Shown here: in pieces, positions 6,620 through 11,577 of the stretch | Position numbering within the stretch: position 1 is the first letter of the stretch | Layout: every line of letters starts with the position of its first letter | From: JBBITW01 sp037440525 | Lineage (GTDB): Bacteria > Desulfobacterota > BSN033 > UBA1163 | DNA length: 11,577 nt | Assembly (NCBI GenBank): GCA_037440525.1 | Contig: JBBITW010000116.1 | Location: 1 to 11,577, forward strand | Reading direction: 5' to 3' | The notes under the pieces: generated by a model | Database searches by the model: none | What the model was told of the DNA's origin: nothing | Seen by the model: only the letters and a program-made list of their open reading frames with translations | Translations under genes and position numbers: made by a program

Positions 6620-8224
6620 TTAACAGACAGACCTATGGCTTATTTTTAGCTCCCCATTCTTTAAGGAATAGCATGTATTTTTTAACCAGTTTGAATCGTC
6701 CTGTTGGGGAAAATCATTTCTAAAAAATGAACCCCGGCTTTCCTTACGGAGCAAACTTCCTTTCAAAATTGCCTTGAGAATGAGTGTAGCGTTTTCAAGG
6801 TACCTCTTTTCAAAAAGTTCCCTCAATCTCTCAGGATAGATATTTCCTACCCTTTTTTCAAGGGATGATAGATGATGCAATCCCTCCTCAAGCAGACCCT
6901 CTTCCCTTATTGGTCCACAATATTTCCATGCCAAATTCTTTAATTCTCTCTGGATTTCTCTCGGATGATCAAATGCCACCTTCTTTTTTTTCATATATTC
7001 CTTTGCCCTTCTTTCCCACTTTCTTTTAAGCGGTTCGGAGATATCTGAACTCTTTTCTCTACCCATACTTTCAAGCGCATACCGGGCCGCTGATTGACCA
7101 GCAATCATTCCAAAAACAGAACATTCTGTCAGAGCATTTCCGCCCAAGCGATTTGCCCCATGGATTCCCCAGACAACTTCACCTGCGGCAAATAGACCAG
7201 GAAGGGCTGTTCTTCCATTTTCATCAATCTCCACCCCACCCATAAAGAAGTGAACTGCCGGTGAGATGATAAATTGCCTTTCACGAAAAGGAAATTTAGA
7301 TTTTTTTAAGAAACTCAGTGGATAACGATTCCATCTCTCCTCTGGAACATGGGTCAGATCAAAATAGACATCACCCTTCATAGAGGCTTCATAGAGTCTA
7401 ATGGATAGAAGGTCCCTTTTATCAATTACTGCCTGATTAAGATCGTATTTGATCCCCAGAGACTCCAGAATCTCCTCTCCTCTCTCATTCAATAACCTTG
7501 CCTCTTTTGGATAAGGAGGTAAGAGGATGAATGAGGAAAGTCTTGGTTCTCCTAAGACAAAGGGATAGAATTGAACAAATTCTAAGTCGAAGAGGGGGAG
7601 ACCTGCTTTCAATGCGAGTGCATAGCCATCCCCGAGAATGGTCCGCTGATTGTCGTTTCTTCCATAGATTGCCCCTGCACCTCCTGTAGCGAGGACTATG
7701 GCCTTTGATTTTATGATAAAAGGCCTTCCATCCTTAAAGAAGCCGAATGCGCCTTGAATCTCTCCGCCTTCAACGATGAGATCAAAAACAGTCAGTCCTG
7801 GAATGAGTATTGTTGAGCCCCTTTTTAAACGATCCCTTAGCACTTCTACGAGGAGAATGCCCGGTAATTGGGAAGATTCCTTTGGCCGTTCAATAAAGTA
7901 TCCCATCCTTCCTTCAACCAACGAGACCCCGTAGTGTCTCAAATTTGCAATAGCATCAAAGCCTTTATCAACCAGAATTCTTACAAGTTTAGTATTACTC
8001 AAACCCTTTCCTGATTTTATCGTTTCATCAAAATGCTCCTCTTTTGAAAAATTGGAAGTGGGAGCTGTAAAGGCTCCATTAGAAAGAGAGGTGTTTGTGC
8101 CCATCCCTATTGCAAACTTGCTTATCAAAAGGACTCTAACCCCTGCTCTTTCAGCCTCGAGGGCAGAGATTATTCCTGCCAATCCACTACCAATGATTAG
8201 GACATCTGTAGAGAGTTCTTCCAT
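6620..8224 (-). CDS. FAD-dependent oxidoreductase of the fumarate reductase / L-aspartate oxidase flavoprotein superfamily
   Basis: A 534-residue protein with no signal peptide, so probably cytoplasmic. An N-terminal dinucleotide-binding motif (IIGSGLAGIISALEAERAG, residues 10-28) binds FAD. Further family motifs are LATGGAGAIYGRN (178-190), GDGYALALKAG (198-208), HFFMGG (325-330), GLFAAGEV (343-350) and HGANRLGGNAL (355-365). The C-terminal helical domain ends with RKESRGSFFRNDFPQQDD (493-510), which resembles L-aspartate oxidase and related subunits. The length also suits L-aspartate oxidase. However, the usual QFHPT is QFYPF (218-222), and the RGEGG-type loop is replaced by YPKEARLLN (238-246), so two dicarboxylate contacts are missing. 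No iron-sulfur or membrane subunit and no nadA or nadC gene is adjacent. I leave the substrate open. The ATG is the only start after an in-frame stop; its Shine-Dalgarno is weak. Confidence 0.85.
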   Translation of the reverse strand: MEELSTDVLIIGSGLAGIISALEAERAGVRVLLISKFAIGMGTNTSLSNGAFTAPTSNFSKEEHFDETIKSGKGLSNTKLVRILVDKGFDAIANLRHYGVSLVEGRMGYFIERPKESSQLPGILLVEVLRDRLKRGSTILIPGLTVFDLIVEGGEIQGAFGFFKDGRPFIIKSKAIVLATGGAGAIYGRNDNQRTILGDGYALALKAGLPLFDLEFVQFYPFVLGEPRLSSFILLPPYPKEARLLNERGEEILESLGIKYDLNQAVIDKRDLLSIRLYEASMKGDVYFDLTHVPEERWNRYPLSFLKKSKFPFRERQFIISPAVHFFMGGVEIDENGRTALPGLFAAGEVVWGIHGANRLGGNALTECSVFGMIAGQSAARYALESMGREKSSDISEPLKRKWERRAKEYMKKKKVAFDHPREIQRELKNLAWKYCGPIREEGLLEEGLHHLSSLEKRVGNIYPERLRELFEKRYLENATLILKAILKGSLLRKESRGSFFRNDFPQQDDSNWLKNTCYSLKNGELKISHRSVC

Positions 8225-8254
8225 AAGAAATTTTTTAGAAAAATAAAACTCCTC

Positions 8255-9067
8255 TCATATCTCTTCTTTTCCTTCTTCTTTCGAGCCATTGCTCCTTACT
8301 TTCTTTACCTCTTTTAACTCAAATTTCACATCACCCACAGGGAGATCCAATTCAATCAGTACTGGAACCTTCTCCCCAACTGTTGTATACCATATCCTGA
8401 TTTTCCCTGCCTTTTCTCCAAATGAAGAAAAGGAAGTAGTGGATTCAAGGCAGATGGCCTCAACCTCACCTAACATCTTTGTTTTTATCCATCCTCTTTT
8501 CGAATGAAAGACCATATGCTTCAACTTAATCCCATCAAACACTGATATATTAATATTCTGCTCCTGAAGGAGATCGTTCTTTAAATAGTATCTTGCAAAG
8601 ATAGATAGGGGATCATATGTTTCTGGGAAAAGATGGATTTCCTCACGCCCGTTTCCAATCTTTTCTATTACCAGTTTCCTATTAGGATAATCAAAGGTGA
8701 TGGTTTGATGATAATTCTTCTTTTTTATCAGGAGTCCCTCCTGATCAATCTCCTTTATATAACGTAGCGGAAAAAGGGCCTCTCCATCCATGAGGGATGT
8801 AAAATGGTTTTCCATTCTAAAAATGAAACTTAAACCGGGAAGGGATTTAATATCTGCCTGGATTTGATATAAAGGTCTTTCATTTTTTAATAATTTGTAC
8901 TCAATACTAATTGAAGCCCTTAAGATGGGTAAACCAAACTTCTTCGCCTCATAGAGGAAGATTTCTTTAGAATCATTTGATGCTAAAGTGATATTCTTCT
9001 GGTCATTACCATATGCCAGAGAAACCAACAGAAGGAAGGTAATGGTTAGGAGAATCTTATTTTTCAA
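8255..9067 (-). CDS. Secreted DUF3108 domain-containing protein
   Basis: A 270-residue protein with a clear signal peptide (Lys-rich start, hydrophobic core, probable cut near LAYG-N at residue 20), so it should reach the periplasm or outer membrane. The beta-rich body fits DUF3108: it opens with FLYEAKKFGLPILRASISIEY, has DPLSIFARYYL mid-way (about 152-162) and closes with KVPVLIELDLPVGDVKFELKEV. The function of this family is not established. The C-terminus is strongly charged (Lys/Glu). The TTG start has AAGGA 8 bases upstream. It lies 64 bases after nrdJ and 30 bases before the flavoprotein gene. A TATAAA occurs just upstream but no good -35 accompanies it, so I expect cotranscription with nrdJ. 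Confidence 0.8.
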   Translation of the reverse strand: MKNKILLTITFLLLVSLAYGNDQKNITLASNDSKEIFLYEAKKFGLPILRASISIEYKLLKNERPLYQIQADIKSLPGLSFIFRMENHFTSLMDGEALFPLRYIKEIDQEGLLIKKKNYHQTITFDYPNRKLVIEKIGNGREEIHLFPETYDPLSIFARYYLKNDLLQEQNINISVFDGIKLKHMVFHSKRGWIKTKMLGEVEAICLESTTSFSSFGEKAGKIRIWYTTVGEKVPVLIELDLPVGDVKFELKEVKKVRSNGSKEEGKEEI

Positions 9068-9131
9068 TCTCCGTGTCCTTATTTTATATTGTTCAGGGAA
9101 TAAATGTTATTGGTTACTCAAATCCTTTCCT

Positions 9132-11405
9132 TTATCCACAATCCGAATAGCCACAATAACATTTCACACAGCCTTCTTCGAATATAAGAGGCCCTCCACA
9201 TTCAGGGCATGCTCCTCTAAGGAAGAGTTCTTCCCGTTTATGTCTAATATCTTCTTCTTTATGAGAGTAACTCTGCAATAGTTTTATATCCTCTTCTTTG
9301 TTGATCTTAACCATTTGCTTTTCATCCCGTAGATGCCACTCAATTGCCTTTGCCACGGCATCAGAGCAGGAGAGGATCTTTCCCTCTTTATACCAGACTG
9401 GCATATGGCAGCTTATACCCTTTAATTGACGAATTATATCTTCAGGTTTAACACCTGATCTCAGTGCCAGTGACACCATGCGACCAATGGCTTCTGACTG
9501 CGAAGCTGCACAACCACCAGCCTTCCCGATCTGGTTAAATATCTCAAAGATATTTCCATCCCTATCTTCATTTATTGTTACATAGAGATTACCACATCCG
9601 GTCTGAATCTTTCTAGTAGAACCATGTATAACATCTGGTCGTGCCCTCGGCCTTCTCTCCCCACTAAATGATCCCTCAATTTCTCCAGAAGGTTTCGGAG
9701 AGGAAAAGACTCCTCTGTAGAGAACCTGCTTTTCTCGACTCCGATCCCTATAGATTGTAACTCCTTTACATCCCAGCTCATATGCCAATTGATAGACCCT
9801 TTCAACATCATCCACTGTGGCATCATGGGGAAAATTGACAGTCTTTGAAACTGCATTGTCTGTAAACTTTTGAAAAGCCGCCTGCATTCTTATATGATCC
9901 TCTGGAGTGATATCATGGGCGGTAAGAAAGAGATTTTTAATTCTTTGAGGCACTTCTACAATATTCTGCATACTGCCTGTCTGTGCAATCCTCATCATTA
10001 AATCTTCAGAATAGAACCCTTCCTTTTTTGCCAGAAGCTCAAAATAGGGATTGATTTCGAGGAGCTGCTTCCCTTCGAGAACATGGCGAACAAAGGCCAG
10101 TGCAAATATTGGTTCAATTCCTGAGGATGTCCCTGCAATAATAGAAATGGTGCCTGCAGGGGCAATTGTTGTAATGGTTGCATTCCGCATTGCATCCCAG
10201 TGATCTTTAAGAACGCTTTTCTCAAAATTTGGGAATGATCCCCTCTTTAAGGCCAGTTGCCTCGATGAATCCCTTCCCCTTTTTTGTATGAAAGACATAA
10301 TTTCTTCTGCAATTTCGATGGCCCTCCTATCATTATAAGGAACCCCTAATTGAATGAGAAGGTCTGCAAAACCCATCACACCGAGACCGATCTTCCGATT
10401 TGCCTTTGTCATGGCCTCGATCTCCGAAAGGGTATAACGATTCATATCAATCACATTATCCAGAAAATGGACTGCCTTCTCTACAACCGAGCCCAACCTT
10501 TCCCAATCTATTTGACCATCGCTCACCATGCGGGAGAGATTTATAGAACCGAGGTTGCAGGATTCATAGGGAAGAAGGGGTTGCTCCCCGCAGGGGTTGG
10601 TGCTTTCAATCTCACCGATTTCAGGGGTAGGATTGTCTCTATTGATACGATCGATAAATATTATACCTGGATCTCCATTCTTCCAGGCATAATATACAAT
10701 CTTCTCGAAAACATCGCGAGCCCTTAGATCTCCTGAAACCTCTTTTGTTCTGGGATTCCTAAGATGATAGGATTTGTCATATTTAACAGCCTCCATGAAT
10801 TCATCTGTTGCGGCCACAGAGATATTAAAATTGTTGAATTCGTGATCACCATCCTTGCATCTGATGAATTCGAGGATGTCAGGGTGATCAACTCGAAGGA
10901 TTCCCATATTTGCTCCCCTTCGAGTTCCTCCCTGTTTTATTGTCTCTGTTGCTACATCAAAAACACGCATAAATGAGACAGGCCCGCTTGATACCCCATG
11001 GGTAGAACCTACAACATCATTCTTTGGCCTTAATCTTGAAAATGAAAAACCTGTTCCCCCACCGCTCTTCTGGATTAAGGCCATATGTTTGACAGCATTA
11101 AATATCTCTTCCATCGAATCACCTACTGGAAGAACAAAGCAGGCTGAAAGTTGCTGAAGCTCTCTTCCGGCATTCATCAGGGTAGGTGAATTTGGAAGAA
11201 AGTAGAGTGAACTCATTAGAGAATAAAACTCTTCTTCAATCCGGGTGAGGTCTGTTTCTGGATCATAAAATCTATCTGCCTGAGCAATATTCTTTGCCAC
11301 ACGTCTAAACATCTCTTCAGGTGCCTCTATCACATTTCCATCAGTGTCTCTTCTAAGATAACGCTTCTCGAGTACTGTTAAAGAGTTCTTTGTAAGTTGG
11401 ATCAA
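9132..11405 (-). CDS. nrdJ: Adenosylcobalamin-dependent (class II) ribonucleotide reductase
   Basis: This enzyme makes deoxyribonucleotides from ribonucleotides using a radical generated from vitamin B12, and works with or without oxygen. At 757 residues it is a typical short class II enzyme without an N-terminal ATP-cone. The catalytic loop NPCGEQPLLPYESCN gives the radical Cys272 and the Asn270/Glu274 pair; Cys89 (LSACF) and Cys283 are the likely redox pair, with the same 11-residue spacing between radical and second redox cysteine as in Thermotoga NrdJ. Also present are GGGTGFSFSRLRP (115-127), APAGTISIIAGTSSGIEP (415-432) and a TSCPD-type domain with TGCGNLYVTI (602-611) and GGCAASQSEA (630-639). 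The C-terminus is a Cys-rich tail (CPEC at 733-736, CVKCYC at 746-751) resembling a zinc ribbon or redox shuttle. The TTG start has an AGGAGG 9 bases upstream. No nrdA, nrdB, nrdD or nrdR gene lies in the window. Confidence 0.96.
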   Translation of the reverse strand: MIQLTKNSLTVLEKRYLRRDTDGNVIEAPEEMFRRVAKNIAQADRFYDPETDLTRIEEEFYSLMSSLYFLPNSPTLMNAGRELQQLSACFVLPVGDSMEEIFNAVKHMALIQKSGGGTGFSFSRLRPKNDVVGSTHGVSSGPVSFMRVFDVATETIKQGGTRRGANMGILRVDHPDILEFIRCKDGDHEFNNFNISVAATDEFMEAVKYDKSYHLRNPRTKEVSGDLRARDVFEKIVYYAWKNGDPGIIFIDRINRDNPTPEIGEIESTNPCGEQPLLPYESCNLGSINLSRMVSDGQIDWERLGSVVEKAVHFLDNVIDMNRYTLSEIEAMTKANRKIGLGVMGFADLLIQLGVPYNDRRAIEIAEEIMSFIQKRGRDSSRQLALKRGSFPNFEKSVLKDHWDAMRNATITTIAPAGTISIIAGTSSGIEPIFALAFVRHVLEGKQLLEINPYFELLAKKEGFYSEDLMMRIAQTGSMQNIVEVPQRIKNLFLTAHDITPEDHIRMQAAFQKFTDNAVSKTVNFPHDATVDDVERVYQLAYELGCKGVTIYRDRSREKQVLYRGVFSSPKPSGEIEGSFSGERRPRARPDVIHGSTRKIQTGCGNLYVTINEDRDGNIFEIFNQIGKAGGCAASQSEAIGRMVSLALRSGVKPEDIIRQLKGISCHMPVWYKEGKILSCSDAVAKAIEWHLRDEKQMVKINKEEDIKLLQSYSHKEEDIRHKREELFLRGACPECGGPLIFEEGCVKCYCGYSDCG

Positions 11406-11444
11406 TTCTTTTATCCTCCTTTTAAAAAAGTAATCCCTCTTAAA

Positions 11445-11500
11445 AAGTTAGCACAATATTTTTGAGTGTCAAGAATAAAAATAGAGGTTTCTGAAAAAGT
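11445..11500 (-). promoter_or_regulatory. Promoter of nrdJ with the shared upstream box
   Basis: On the minus strand there is a perfect TTGACA (11472-11467), a 16-base spacer ending in TGC, and TAACTT (11450-11445), so the -10 has an extended TGn element. ACTTTTT (11500-11494) lies exactly 21 bases upstream of TTGACA, as in the two other promoters. The leader of about 35 bases leads to AGGAGG and the TTG start of nrdJ. Confidence 0.6.
11451..11466 (-). promoter_or_regulatory. Possible degenerate NrdR box in the nrdJ promoter spacer
   Basis: The minus-strand sequence CTCAAAAATATTGTGC fills the spacer between -35 and -10. Its right half (ATATTGTG) agrees with the NrdR consensus palindrome (acaCwAtATaTwGtgt), but its left half does not. 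NrdR boxes usually come as a pair about 31 bases apart, and I see no second copy. NrdR is the usual repressor of nrd operons, so the location is right, but the site is only a half match. Confidence 0.3.
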
Positions 11501-11577
11501 CCTGGAATGACTGGGGAGGTAAGGTTCCAAACCCTTCGAATGCGGACATTAAGAAGTTAAATTGCTTACAATCGCTT

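Noticed and set aside
6523..6723. 66-codon plus-strand frame over the end of the flavoenzyme gene
   Set aside because: Most of it is antisense to coding sequence, and the composition is not protein-like.
6620..8224. Firm assignment of the flavoenzyme as L-aspartate oxidase (nadB)
   Set aside because: Length and C-terminal motif fit, but two expected substrate-binding residues are absent and no nadA or nadC gene is nearby.
9068..9131. Independent promoter for the DUF3108 gene
   Set aside because: A TATAAA is present but no acceptable -35 hexamer is found at 15-19 bases, so cotranscription with nrdJ is simpler.
10350..10727. 125-codon plus-strand frame opposite nrdJ
   Set aside because: It is antisense to highly conserved catalytic sequence of nrdJ, with no Shine-Dalgarno or recognisable protein family.
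11501..11577. A gene at the right-hand edge of the window
   Set aside because: The longest readable frame is a handful of codons before a stop, and no RNA or family signal is visible.

Overview
The window reads as a stretch of a draft or metagenome-derived chromosome from a Gram-negative bacterium of moderately low GC, with TTG starts, export signals, a lipoprotein and a B12-dependent ribonucleotide reductase. The gene content fits an anaerobic lineage such as Desulfobacterota or Nitrospirota, but nothing here fixes the taxon. A 10-base run of N at 5205-5214 marks an assembly gap. All eight convincing genes lie on the minus strand, so transcription runs from right to left.

Layout in transcription order. 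(1) Block 1 (11405 to 6620): class II ribonucleotide reductase nrdJ, a secreted DUF3108 protein, and a FAD-dependent oxidoreductase of the fumarate reductase/L-aspartate oxidase superfamily, separated by 64 and 30 bases. (2) Intergenic region 6245-6619: a good sigma-70-type promoter and a cluster of short palindromic repeats that lies in the leader of the next operon. (3) Block 2 (6244 to 1728): a tightly packed TRAP-TAXI transport operon made of the TAXI solute-binding protein, DUF1850 protein and fused DctQM-type permease, ending with a lipoprotein zinc peptidase whose TTG start overlaps the permease stop. (4) Region 1463-1727: a small MITE-like element with imperfect terminal inverted repeats and nested hairpins, then the promoter of the last gene. 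(5) Block 3: a stand-alone beta-ketoacyl-ACP synthase (fabF-like), a hairpin after its stop, and possibly the first 11 codons of another gene leaving the window at base 1.

The genes suggest ordinary functions: deoxyribonucleotide synthesis, uptake of an unknown organic anion, an exported peptidase, a redox flavoenzyme and fatty acyl condensation. I see no defence system, CRISPR array, tRNA, rRNA, integrase or transposase gene. The most unusual signal is non-coding. The promoters of nrdJ, the TAXI operon and fabF each carry the same ~34-base block, ACTTTTT followed by exactly 21 bases and then TTGACA. Part of this block also matches the ends of the small repeat element. The flavoenzyme is also notable because it appears to lack two of the four residues that bind dicarboxylates in characterised relatives. 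The right-hand end (11501-11577) shows nothing I can name.
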